The notes beneath the pieces are model-generated. The model saw nothing but the letters and a program-made list of their open reading frames with translations. It did not search any database and was not told where the DNA came from. The position numbers and the translations under genes are program-made. A DNA stretch of 64,000 nt from Owenia fusiformis (Eukaryota; Annelida; Polychaeta; Sabellida; Oweniidae). Location of the stretch: assembly GCA_903813345.2 (NCBI GenBank), contig CAIIXF020000009.1, forward strand, positions 7,742,030 through 7,806,029. Direction: 5' to 3'. Position 1 is the stretch's first letter; the number at the start of each line of letters is the position of its first letter. Shown here piece after piece: positions 23,956 through 34,994 of this stretch.

Positions 23956-24121
23956 CACTGGCGGATCTGGGGGGGGCTGCCCCCCCCCCCCCTTGGGTGG
24001 GCCCAGAAAAAAATTGGGCCCTCAAAAGACTTTGGGCCAAAAAGGCCTTAAGGCCCCAAAAAAGTTTTTTTCTCTGCCCTGAAATTTGCCCCCCCCTTGT
24101 TGGTTCCCAGATCCGCCCCTG
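23956..24121. mobile_element. hAT-like MITE with TATGT target duplication
   Basis: The ends CACTGGCGGATCTGGGG and (complement) CAGGGGCGGATCTGGG are inverted repeats. The element is flanked by TATGT on both sides (23951-23955 and 24122-24126). The body is G/C-homopolymer-rich with a GGGCCC-centred palindrome. The CAGGGGCGGATC type of end is common in animal MITEs; superfamily assignment is tentative because the duplication is 5, not 8 bases. Confidence 0.75.
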
Positions 24122-24511
24122 TATGTGACTATTATTGTTAATTTATATCGGCAAAGAACTACACAATAGCACGTTGCAATTATCACAATTTATTGTACAG
24201 TATTAAAACACAAATAACCTACAAATAAACATGTTTGGCATAGGGAATACACTGACATCCACCACGACATAAGCTACACAAAAATCGTTTGCGAGGTGGA
24301 GACAATATAATTTCTCCTCGTGATAGGCTAAAGTATACACTAAAAGTTATATAATGAATATATATGACAAAATGAACAATACAAGTATAAAAAGGTTAAC
24401 GTATACTCCACAACTTATATTATACTACATATGGAGAACCTATATATACTATAAAGAGAACTTATATACTATAAGGAATATGTATACAATAAAACATCAC
24501 CTCTCAAACTA
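24122..24511. other. Gene-free stretch
   Basis: AT-rich sequence with short repeats of ACTATAAAGAGAACTTATAT type near 24440-24490. Nothing else seen. Confidence 0.5.
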
Positions 24512-25906
24512 CAGGGTGTCCGGAAAGTAAAGATACAAATGCTCCCATTTTAAGAGATTAGGATCTTTTGTAATGAAACTGCTAAAGATTATAGAGAAGA
24601 TTATTACATATCTACCAACTTTAATCACATATAGTCTTAACGTGTTCAAGTTACGGTTGTTATGGTTACGGCTGTGCGAGGTATGCGGAGCAGTTCCAGA
24701 AGATCGTTAAAATGACAAAAATTGCTAAAATACAACCATCTGAAACAATGTTTTTTGTTTTCTATTTTCTATCAATGTTTTGCTTTGTTTGTTGTTTGCA
24801 TTATTACTGCTACAGTTTTTTTAATATAATGATGTCATTGTTACATATCAGAAATATTTTATGTCACTAAACAGTATAATCAAAGAAATATCATACAAGT
24901 GCTTAGAAAAAAACACTCTCTGGATTGTTGGAAAGTCAATATTGCATCTCCATAATACACCGATTCACAAAGCAAAGAAAACAATTCTTAAAATGGATTG
25001 TCTTGACATTAAACCTTTCTATACAATGCCCCATATTCACCTGATAGAGCTTTTTTTACTTCTACCTTATCGACCATCTGATAGCAATATTTGTAAGAAG
25101 TTCAACATACAAAATGAGTCTCAGCTGGAAGTCAATGTTATCAGCAATTTGAGAGACAGACAGCAATGATTTTGTCAAGTCTTTGAATCGCCGGTCAAGA
25201 TGCACCAAAAATGTTAAGATAATGCCAGGGGAAAATATTGAATATTCAATGATAGTAGTTATATGAAGAGATCAAATAATGGTATGTACTAATCCTTATG
25301 CTGTTGTAGTACATAATTTGATGTAATATAGGAATAGATGGTAGAATGCCAAGATGTTATGAGCAGGAAAGAGATTTGTAAAACACATTTATACTTCCCG
25401 CCCGCTCTATCGGGGAAATAATAAACTGACAAGTATAATTTGGTGTGTCAAGAGCCATCCTGTGGCCATCTATTTTGATTTATTATTTTTACATAAAAAC
25501 ATTACATAATCAATTTCCTAACATTACATAATATTACACAAATTAACAATAGTATAAATTCGTTTACATTGTCTTACATAATTGTATAAAGTATTACATA
25601 ACCTTACATAATGTTTGAAATGGACGCTAAAAAGCCACTGGGCACTAATAACATGAGTTATCATGTTTGTGTGGCCAAAGACCATGAAAAACACATGAAC
25701 ATTAATTTTTAATTGTGACGTTGCTCCACTTACCCTCGACTCCCGTTGCCATAACGACCATAACTTTTTCATTTTAAAACCAAAAGTCATGACCGTTGCA
25801 GGATATATTGCTATAATGTCATTCTACATTCTGGAGCAATTTCATCTTATAACAGATACATCTCTTAAAATGAGAGCATTTGTATCTTTACTTTCCGGAC
25901 ACCCTG
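24512..25906 (+). mobile_element. Degenerate mariner transposon, 1395 bp, TA target duplication
   Basis: Terminal inverted repeats of about 48 bases begin CAGGGTGTCCGGAAAGTAAA at 24512 and end with the complement at 25906. TA lies on both sides (24510-24511, 25907-25908). The inside carries a decayed transposase (24861-25169). Confidence 0.9.
24861..25169 (+). pseudogene. Mariner transposase C-terminal fragment
   Basis: The segment SILHLHNTPIHKAKKTI corresponds to the mariner block usually read as LLHxDNAxxHxAxxT, which carries the second catalytic aspartate; here that residue is replaced. The SPD/PSD block with the third acidic residue is only vaguely recognisable. The N-terminal DNA-binding half is absent from this frame. 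Inactive. Confidence 0.7.
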
Positions 25907-25908
25907 TA

Positions 25909-27081
25909 TATGAAATTATGTCAAAAATCCTTGGAGTAAGCCCAAAAAATAAAATGCCTTATAGGTGTTTGCATTCCCCGATATTTTACAATAAATTCGT
26001 AACAATGGCAGACGATTTTTCAAATCCAACTTGGATTTAACATAGAGACTAAAAATGACAACCTTAAAATCGACTGTAACACGCACGATACGCATATGTA
26101 TGCTACAAATGATTAAAGTCGTACTACACTGAATATTTTATATATGATATTAGTATAGATAAAAACGTTTTACAAGCTAACAATATTACATCTGATTACC
26201 ATATTCACTTGGTACATCCATGGCTTTTAAGATTGCAAAATGTTTTTGATTTCCGTGGCGAGTTCTCCGGGCAACAAGTAATCAGTTTAACTTTTACTTC
26301 TTTATTGATTGATATAAATGTATGGCTTTTTGTATTTGAGAATATGAACAAGTAACGGAAACTCATCCATGATTTCCGATTTGATTTATGAGGCTATTGA
26401 CATGCACGCTGAGTTGATCGTTAATTAAAGTGAAATATAAAGACAGGCTCTGGCACAAGATCATCAGCATTCTTGGATATTACAACAAGGTTATAAAAGA
26501 CTTAATTCATAATCCAAAGACAGTAAAACTAAATGAAAATTGGATACAAAAATATCATTCTAAAGATTTATTAATTAGAGGTAACTACCTGGGGATATCC
26601 ATAGATCAAAGAGGACAAAAGCATCACTGAAAGCTACGTCCTTGGAAAGTAAACTTATAATCTGCTGAAGTCAACGGACGTTTTTATTGTCAACAACGAC
26701 GAATTAAAGAACTGAGTAAGCTTTATAAAATAATATTATTTATCATATATGGAACGTATTATAAACATTTTTCGATCCGCTATAACATACAACATAAAAT
26801 GCTCTTCAATATGAAAAGAATTCGGAAAACAAACTATAAGTTGATTTAACCGCCATAGATATGGATATTGGCAGTGCTTAGGAAACATCGAATAAACGTC
26901 GACATTTCAACGAGGATAGTACTCAGATTGAATATAGACTAAAAAACAGTTTCGTGTATATGAAACAAGGAAAACCTTGCTGGAATAAACTGGTGGGAAT
27001 ACAGCGATGATATAAATGGTGAAAGAAAGGAAGGGTTAAATTTAAGTTAAAGTGTACTTCATACTTGGTGATAACTTGAAA
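25909..27081. other. Gene-free 5' flank of second GPCR gene
   Basis: No recognisable gene. The frame at 26430-26630 is not a known family. Upstream of 27082 the GPCR frame stays open only to about 27046, with a weak AG at 27045-27046, so an upstream coding exon is possible but not supported. Confidence 0.5.
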
Positions 27082-28239
27082 ATGACGTCGAAACCAGTCA
27101 ATACCACGTTAGGTACAAATATTAGCGTGTTATACGAGATCTATACGAATGTTGAGTTAAACGTGTATGGAATAGTATTACCTATCGTATGTATTGTTGG
27201 GATAATAACAAATATACTCAACCTGCTTGTTTTAACAAGACCTTTGATGCGAAACGCGACAAACAAGTTTCTTTTAGGACTGGCTGCGTGTGATTTAGGC
27301 GCTCTGACAATTCTGCTCATATATTACATATACTTTTATTCATTGAGAAATGGTGCCAAATTGAATGATGGCGATGATTGGTTGACGATTCCGTTTCCAT
27401 GGAGACTATTTTATCACGTACATAGTATACCCGCCAATATATTTGTCACCGCCTCAAATACGCTTGTCCTCGGAGTAACTGTATTTCGCTTCTGTGCAGT
27501 AAAGTTTCCAGTGAAGGCTAAAAAATTGTGTACCAATCACCGGGCCAAGTTATACATAGTCGCTACAATCATATGGTCGATGATTTTAAACAGTCCAGAA
27601 TTTTTTCAAAAACATTTGGTATGTGCCAAATCTGAAAATATAATAAACGGCACCATATATTCTACTTCAATTTGGAAAATGAATTCAACTTCGATATACT
27701 ACAATAGGTTATTTCAAACGATATATTACCCGACAAAAACTGCATTAAACATTCTGATTCCCTGGCTAGCCTCTCTGATTTTGACTATCATCTTGCTCCA
27801 TTCATTATGGGCAAACGTTCCTGATAAAAACGCAAAGTTACGAAGACGTTCTGAGCAGCTAATCCAATCCAAGAATACGAAGATGTCAAAAATGCGCAAG
27901 AATTATTATATTACCTGGACGCTAATTGCTGTCAACTTTTGTTTTTTGATTTGTCAAGGACCATCTGCAGTTTTCTTTATGCTTATCATCTCCTTGGATA
28001 GAGAAGAACTATACAAAGGGGAATATTCTATAGCGAGAGTGTTTATTGATATGTTTCTTGTCATGAACCTCGCTTTGAATTTCTTTCTGTACGCCATGGC
28101 CAGTTATTCCTTTCGCCAAGAACTTTTCCGTTTATTCTACACCTCCCCGTGCTTCAAACGACATGGAATTCTGATACAGAGCGAATCGAGGTATAATGGG
28201 TCGAAATGGAGAATCCAGAGTGTTCAAAATGTCAAATAG
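27082..28239 (+). CDS. Class A GPCR, FMRFamide-receptor-like (copy 2)
   Basis: Intronless 385-residue paralogue of the receptor at 919-2187, with the same seven helices and unusual motifs: F-R-F for DRY, Tyr for the TM3 disulphide Cys, NFFLY at the end of TM7. I start it at the ATG at 27082 (MTSKPVNTT). The open frame reaches a GTG at 27052, but animals do not normally start there. It differs from copy 1 mainly in the N-terminus, the third intracellular loop (a few residues deleted after TM5) and the C-terminal tail, which is about 17 residues shorter and unrelated in its last part. TM6 reads ICQGP instead of ICEGP. Ligand unknown; the membrane role is inferred from family. Confidence 0.9.
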   Translation: MTSKPVNTTLGTNISVLYEIYTNVELNVYGIVLPIVCIVGIITNILNLLVLTRPLMRNATNKFLLGLAACDLGALTILLIYYIYFYSLRNGAKLNDGDDWLTIPFPWRLFYHVHSIPANIFVTASNTLVLGVTVFRFCAVKFPVKAKKLCTNHRAKLYIVATIIWSMILNSPEFFQKHLVCAKSENIINGTIYSTSIWKMNSTSIYYNRLFQTIYYPTKTALNILIPWLASLILTIILLHSLWANVPDKNAKLRRRSEQLIQSKNTKMSKMRKNYYITWTLIAVNFCFLICQGPSAVFFMLIISLDREELYKGEYSIARVFIDMFLVMNLALNFFLYAMASYSFRQELFRLFYTSPCFKRHGILIQSESRYNGSKWRIQSVQNVK

Positions 28240-30873
28240 ATGGGACTAAAGGCAAGGAAGAAGGATCCTTGCCAATTCTGTAGCAAAACTCACGTTGCTT
28301 CGAACGCTTTGAACCAACTACCGCTGAAGAATCGGAGAGGAATACTTTACATTATAATGCCAGTCCTCCAAGCTCTGGAGTACTACTGAGATTTTACATC
28401 AGACACAGAGCTAATATATTTTACCACAAATATTTGTATGTTATCCTTCAATAGTTAAGATAAGTGGAATAAGCGTGGCAAATTGAAACAAAAAAGTAAA
28501 AGTAAAAATATGAATTGTGTTTGTTGAGAAACATTATACGATAGACACCTTTTCAAATAACTTGGAATCCCAATACCCTAACATTATAACCACATTGTAG
28601 ATTAACCACATTGTAGATGGATTTACTTATCATAACCCCATCAGACGAAGTTCGGAGGGATATATGAAATAGATATTTTATTTTACGATTTTTGCTAAAA
28701 CTGAAAAAGTAGTCGACCAATATTGTAAAAATGGCAGTCATGGCTGCTCGATGGGATATGCTACGCGTTGTTGTTATCTAGTTAAATTACTTGATTTATG
28801 CCCAGATAGAATGACCATTTTATATGATTTCCTTATAGTATGAACAGGTAATTATATAAAAGTGAGTTCGAGACGCGAGAGCTCCGTGCATTTATTTATT
28901 TGTGATCGATCATTGTCTGAGCTTTCAGTTGTAGAGGTAATAACCATGCTAGCTTGAAGCAGAACTAATGGTTGGTTCTCTGTTCATGCTTATATGTAGC
29001 TTTATGTGTAATTTCGGGAATAAAAATAAACTTTTTAAAAAATATATTAGGTTAAGTGATTATATAATATATAATAATATCAATTGACCCACTGACATGT
29101 TTGATGGAGATTTTGCATCAAGGTCATCGGAAGTGTGACGTCATATCGACGTTGCTCGCCATATTGTAACTCAAGAAAGATTGTAAAATATGCTCCACAA
29201 CAAATTCTGACAAACCTAATAATTGACCAACTCGCTTCATTTAAACATACTCATGCCTTCCAGTCAAAATTCAAATAATTTTGATTGTGTAATACCACTT
29301 TACTCCCAGTCCTCTATTGTACTGTGTTCGTCTTTTTACTGTATTTTAATGATTTCTTACCAAATATAGGATGAATTTTGATGTTAACAGCAATATTTGA
29401 TTTCAAAATATAAAAAAATAATCTAATCTCCAATTCTGCTCAATTACGTTGGCAACTTCTGGTCAATGTTTTCGTTAATTTTCCAATCAGTTTTTATTTT
29501 CGTAAGCTGAACAGAAATGTATTACCTGTTAAAATTAATACACTAAAGTGTATACTGATGAACTCTCAAAAATAAAACCTCCAATAATAATTTTTTAAAT
29601 TCACAATTTCATGTGACCGTTTCTAACAAGTCGCCTCTTTATTTCTTTTAATATCAAAATCGGAGTTTAAAACCTGCTTTCTTTACAAGCTATGCTTATG
29701 TACATTGTAAGTATCAAATAACATGAAAAACGTCAAACCCTACATCCTACATTGATTTGATGTGAAATGGTGATCATTGACATGGTTTTTGTGCTGTTAC
29801 TGTGGATCTTTTAATTTTATTTTACCAGTTCTCTTTTTTCTTATAGTCAAACTTGATGCCCGATCTCTGTCGATGTGACGTCACTCATCAATTATACACG
29901 TGCACAGTACAATAAAGAAAGCAATATGGCGACTTACATAATTCTGAGCCATAATGGAGGTCTCCAAATTGAAATGAATATGTTTGTTTATGCATTACAT
30001 CTATCGTAGACATATGTAACCCAACCGATCTTTTTAATAATTTACTTATTTAATGAATTATACTTATTTTGTCAGCTTACTTCCCCTTTAAACTTCCTAT
30101 TGTTACCTTAACAACCCGTTCCCTCATTCATTGGCCGAAACAACCTTTTTGGGTTTGTTGATCATGAATCGACCGGGCATTCTTCCGTTTTCATATAAAG
30201 AGTTATTCAAATAGCTAACTCATCAATAAAAATGCATACAAATGAAATGTGATCGAATAACTAACAAAAAGTTCTTTTCTTGGCGTATCAGTTTAAATGT
30301 CGTGGGTATAAAATTTAAGTATTTTACTATAGAAAACTAGGTATTGTTAAAAAATAAAAGTGGTGAATTGATGCAAATTTGTTTCAATTCTCTTAAAATC
30401 AAATTATAAAGCAATAACAGCTTTTCCTTACTCTCGATATAGGTCGGAGATCAATGTATTCAATGTCTCAAGAAATGAAGAAAAATACACAAGAGTAATT
30501 AACAAGACAGTGACATGCTTAGAGTGCTATTAGTCGGTATAACAGATAATATTAGCTTTGCCTACTGGGAGAGATTGATCAAGAAAGAAATGGCAAAATG
30601 AATTGAGATGAAGGTTCACACATGTTACTACATGGGCAACTCCAACTGGAGTGTCACCGCCCAACATAATCTATTATAAAACGAAGGTGTGCAGTCTTTA
30701 TTGCAAATCATATTGTGTTCTGAGAAAGTAAGTCAACGCGTTGATTTTATAATCCGGGTTTTATTTCATGTTTTCCGGACTGTTTTTGTGCCATTTTTCT
30801 TTTCTACCTTTTTCAGGTTTTATAACTTTTCCGTGCTAGTATAGACAAAAGTCCGAGAAACCCTGGATACAGT
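28240..30873. other. Gene-free stretch
   Basis: AT-rich and without recognisable genes. Two GTGACGTCA-type sites (about 29135 and 29876) each lie near a CGCCATATTG motif, but not in a symmetrical arrangement that would define an element. Confidence 0.5.
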
Positions 30874-31048
30874 CCCGGTGTAAAAGGGTAGGAGTTCCTA
30901 TCAAATTATGGTCCTACTTTCCATTGATTTATATGGTGACATAAATACAACTCTTTCCCTTATTATCTTATACACAATCAGGGCCAGTAAGGGCCGTTAA
31001 GAAAGGGGACCATAATCCCTGGGGGACCATCATTTCTTTCACACCGGG
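30874..31048. repeat. MITE with CCCGGTGT ends, copy 1
   Basis: Begins CCCGGTGTAAAAGGGTAGGA and ends with a related inverted CTTTCACACCGGG. The interior contains CTTATTATCTTATACACAAT. A second copy in the opposite orientation lies at 53643-53816. The target duplication is unclear. Confidence 0.8.
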
Positions 31049-33138
31049 GAGTGAGTAGAACGCATAAATTGGCGTTCCGTAATAATACGTTAATGTACAA
31101 ATGATTACTCATTTATGTAGCCCTTGTATACCTTGAACTTCATCTTGGCAAACATAATACTTTCAAGTGCTCTATTATTGGAAACATTTAATCTGAATAT
31201 TGCAAATCTCATTCAGAATAACGAAATGGGAGACTGGTGAATTATAGCCTTAATCCTTGTAATACTGTATACAAAACTAATTGCTCTAATAAATAACAAC
31301 AACAGCCTGATGGCGATCCTACTCCAACAACCTTGACGAAAATACAAACAGTAAACCATACAATGTAGACCATAAATGAGTAATGTGTTCCATACGATCA
31401 TGGTCGTATATTAGTTTCATACCGACAGCAATAAATTAAACTGATATGAATTAAATGAAACATATTGTGTTAGCCGTCTTATGCATGTCTTCTCTCAATT
31501 TGTTGCACTTCCATAGTTACAAGATGGCGGTCACAAATGAAACAAATGGACTTGACCTCTTTTCTCTTTTCTGACGTAAAAAGTGAGTAATACAATTTTG
31601 GCATTGGGTCATACCAAGAACTAATAAAGGAGACCAGATAAAAGATGATGCATTCTCTAACGCAGGAGTTCAAAATTTAGCAACAGAGGGGATAATGTCT
31701 GAAGCCCTGCGTTCGAAGAACGATATGATAGGCCCAAAGGGTAATCTAAATACCTGGTTTAGAGAATTCTCCCTCGAGGCTTCGCGACAATGTGATATGA
31801 CTGTGAAAATAGTTTAAGAAAACCAAACCAATAAGGAATTACATTATCTAATTAACAAGACTCATGGCTGTCATTTATTTTCTGGGTAAAGCTAATGAGA
31901 ATCAGCTAAAAGGCCCTTTAAATACTCCAATCGATTAATTAAGGACTTACAATCGATACATATATTGTTTGCAGGGAGCAATTTTCCAACAACAATTTAC
32001 AGGGAATTGTCAAATAATTTGTCTGTTAATTGGTTTATTCTTCGTTTAAGTATGACAAATGAGGTATTACAAAATCTAATCATCACTTAGAAGTGATACA
32101 ATCCAAGATTTGCATGTCACGTACAGTACTGTAATCATTAAAGGTTGGTTGGTTTTGGCGAGGTCATGTAATGATTCGAGGGTTGTGATTAATGTTTCGA
32201 CAAACATATCTTCTTGAAATTATCAAATGAATAAGAATATATAAATAAATATCTCGACACAATCTAGTCTAGACTATTTTTTTCACGTTTATAGCTCGGA
32301 GGCAAACAACTGATTATAAGTGTTTTGTCACAACTAACGTCACTCGTGTCGCAAAGATCGGTCATTGTCGTATAAAAGGCCATTTGCATGACGGCGATCC
32401 TTTACTTTAGCAGAGAAAAGGTGGCGAGGTCAAATATTAGGAAACTACACGGTTCTATACTGTTATCACTTCACTTAACTAGCAGTCTGTAATTTCGCTT
32501 CTACACAACCTCAAACTACTTACGATGCTATTGAAGTATAACATCAAATTATTCGGCACAGACTATTTTCCTAGTAATAGAATAAAAGATTGAATAATGA
32601 TTCTCACAAGTGCGAAACTTGTAATATGCCAAACTTGATTTACTTCTACATGATTACTACATGATTTTCAAGCTTCAAAGATGTGATTTGCAATAAATAT
32701 GCATTGAAGCACACTTGAGACCATTTACATACATTGATAAATGACAACTCTACAGAGGAGCAACCCCTAGGAACAAAGTTATCATAAATCTGCGTATGTC
32801 ACAATATAATACAATCTGCTGTAAAACCTCTCAATTTGTACATAAAAAGGCATTGGTGAAATCTCAAAATTCCTGCCAATTCAAGATTCAAACAGATTCA
32901 ATAGGAATTTCCAATAGAAATCCAATGGTACAGTTCCAGGCAGATTTTGAGATAACATGAAAGTAAATCTTTAATACACACCTTATTGGGTTGTTTTGGT
33001 TTATATCCCATATCCAAACTGACCGTACATAACTGCTCGTATACACATTAGAGTTTTCTTTAAAACATTTTTTTCAATTGTTTTATCAATTCAAGTCAAT
33101 TTCAATTCAAGTCTTACCAGTTTTTTTCAATTTTTTCA
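31049..33138. other. Gene-free stretch
   Basis: No gene recognised. A canonical TATA-like GTATAAAAGG occurs at about 32370-32380 (+), but the only downstream ATG nearby (32524) opens a 22-codon frame. No other structure seen. Confidence 0.5.
32370..32380 (+). promoter_or_regulatory. TATA-box-like sequence
   Basis: GTATAAAAGGC matches the metazoan TATA consensus well and is followed by mixed-composition sequence for 120 bases. No supported gene follows it, so this is a candidate promoter for a non-coding or spliced transcript only. Confidence 0.25.
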
Positions 33139-33242
33139 AGATATTGGGATTATCCCTTGGCCAATATAATATATCTACCCTCGGGACCTACGGCCCTCGC
33201 GCAGATATTTTATATTGGCCTCAGGATAATCTCAATATCCTG
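33139..33242. repeat. 104-bp hairpin element
   Basis: Arms AGATATTGGGATTATCCC and complement, then CCAATATAATATATCT and complement, around CCTCGGGACCTACGGCCCTCG. Confidence 0.9.
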
Positions 33243-33679
33243 AACCTCATATAGGATAATCTATATATCTTACCAACTTATCTCCCTAAAACTCTACATG
33301 GCATAGGATAAAGGACCTTGTGAGATCAAATGTGAAGTTCCGTTACAAGATAATCGGATGCAGAGACATTCAGAGTACGAGTAAAACTGGAAACGAGAAA
33401 TAAACTTACAACTGACAAATTGGTGTGCAATGCAGTTTTCAATTTCAATTACCCACTTGGGATTTCTGCCATGCTTAGTTTAATAACTGCAAATATGATA
33501 TATACGTTCATTGCCTGTATTCCCAATAGACTAAGTGAAGAGATATACTATAATAAATAAACCTCACAGAAATCGTATAAATCTTATGTTCAATTACCAA
33601 ATGGATGGATGTTGCACAATGCTCGTCTCATGATATTTGCGACCTCACCTTGTTCTCACCGGGCTAGCGTTCCACCAAC

Positions 33680-33876
33680 ACTGATCAGTATCAAGTGAAG
33701 GTAACGGCCGTAACCTTCGCATCTAAGATGGCGGACGGTAATCATATAGCATTACCTCAACTACAAAGTGTGGTTTAATTCAAAGAAAACAAAACTATCG
33801 AAATCGACACTTCCCGTCCACCATCTTAGATGCGAAGGTTATGGCCGTTACCTTTGCTTAATATTGACCAGTGACC
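33680..33876. repeat. Inverted-repeat element with GGTAACGGCCGTAACC arms
   Basis: Left arm 33680-33741 and right arm 33812-33876 are inverted copies containing AAGGTAACGGCCGTAACCTT and ATCTAAGATGGCGGACGG. The copies at 13636-13793 and 58995-59153 keep only the right-hand arm and interior. This two-armed copy shows the probable complete structure. Confidence 0.85.
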
Positions 33877-34146
33877 AGGTCAGATCGAAGAACATGCTCA
33901 AAACAAACGCAGTGACTCAGCGATCATGAGCGACTCTGAAGATCACAGTGCGATTCTAGCGTTTCCGACGTTTTTACCATATATGGCGATCTTGCCGCGT
34001 TCACTTCCGAGACCATTTCCGTCGCCGTATCAGTAAGGACCCCACCCCGTTCTGTAATGGAGGTATCTTAATCGAAAAGACACTCATATTATAGAAAGCT
34101 GATACTTCCAAATTTCAACCCCCTCCACCAGAGGCGTATTTAGAAT

Positions 34147-34395
34147 GAGTTGAACTGTCTTGGGACGTGTTGAGAACAAAGTGGAACTAATTGCAAACGG
34201 TTTTAAACTGATTAAGGACGTATTCAAGAGTGCTCATGAACGACGACTTAGCAAAATATAGCTATCAAACCAAAATAGTTGCCACTGCATTCCTCAAAAC
34301 AATATCGAACTGGTTTTAAACGGTGTGCGAACGGAACGGAACGTAGCTGCAACGTTCTTCGGTCTATTTACGAACTTTATGGACGTGCTCAGACG
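34147..34395 (+). mobile_element. Internal fragment of the Harbinger-like element
   Basis: Matches about 42770-43018 of copy A (ACTAATTGCAAACGG, TTTAAACTGATTAAG, AACGTAGCTGCAACGTTCT) with many differences. Both termini are missing, so this is an old truncated copy. Confidence 0.8.
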
Positions 34396-34994
34396 GTATG
34401 CAAATGCTCTTTCAGGCTAAAGTGACTTTTAACTTAATCTATGAGGTAATAATATAACTACTGGTCCCATGGGCTATAAGTACATTAGAGCTTCAAGAAA
34501 ACATCTATCACTGCTAAAACAATGACACCGTAGTACGTCATGAGGAACCTGGGGTTCCAAAACACATTATTTTGGACAATTGAAAGAACGGGATCACCTC
34601 ATTATACCGACGCGTATTATACCGAAACCCATTATTACATTATTATTATTTGAATCCAGTTCTATACTCTTTCAAAATGTTATGGAGACACATGATTATG
34701 CACATGTATGATAGTGCACAGTAACATTATATAGGCATAGAATAATAAAAGTGGAGCCTGAAAAGTCAAATATGGTGCTATGTTGAAAAGCCAAGAGAAA
34801 TTCTACTGTATCAGCATATAAAATAGATAGTTTATACTGTATATTACTTTACCATACACCTTGGTTCAAATTATACATGATTTTTTCATTGAACAGACAA
34901 GTCTTGAAAATTAAAAATCCATTTTTATTTACTTCCACAATATTTTAGCTTTAAACTTTTTAATATGAGACTGGATGTTAATCTGTTTTTTATA

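Noticed and set aside
27052-27081. GTG start for the second GPCR
   Set aside because: GTG is not a usual start in animals; the first ATG is at 27082.
29100-29940. Transposon bounded by GTGACGTCA / CGCCATATTG motifs
   Set aside because: The motifs occur at both places but not in inverted or direct order consistent with element ends.
32524-32592. 22-codon frame downstream of a TATA-like sequence
   Set aside because: Too short, with no signal peptide or conserved feature; kept only as a weak promoter note.
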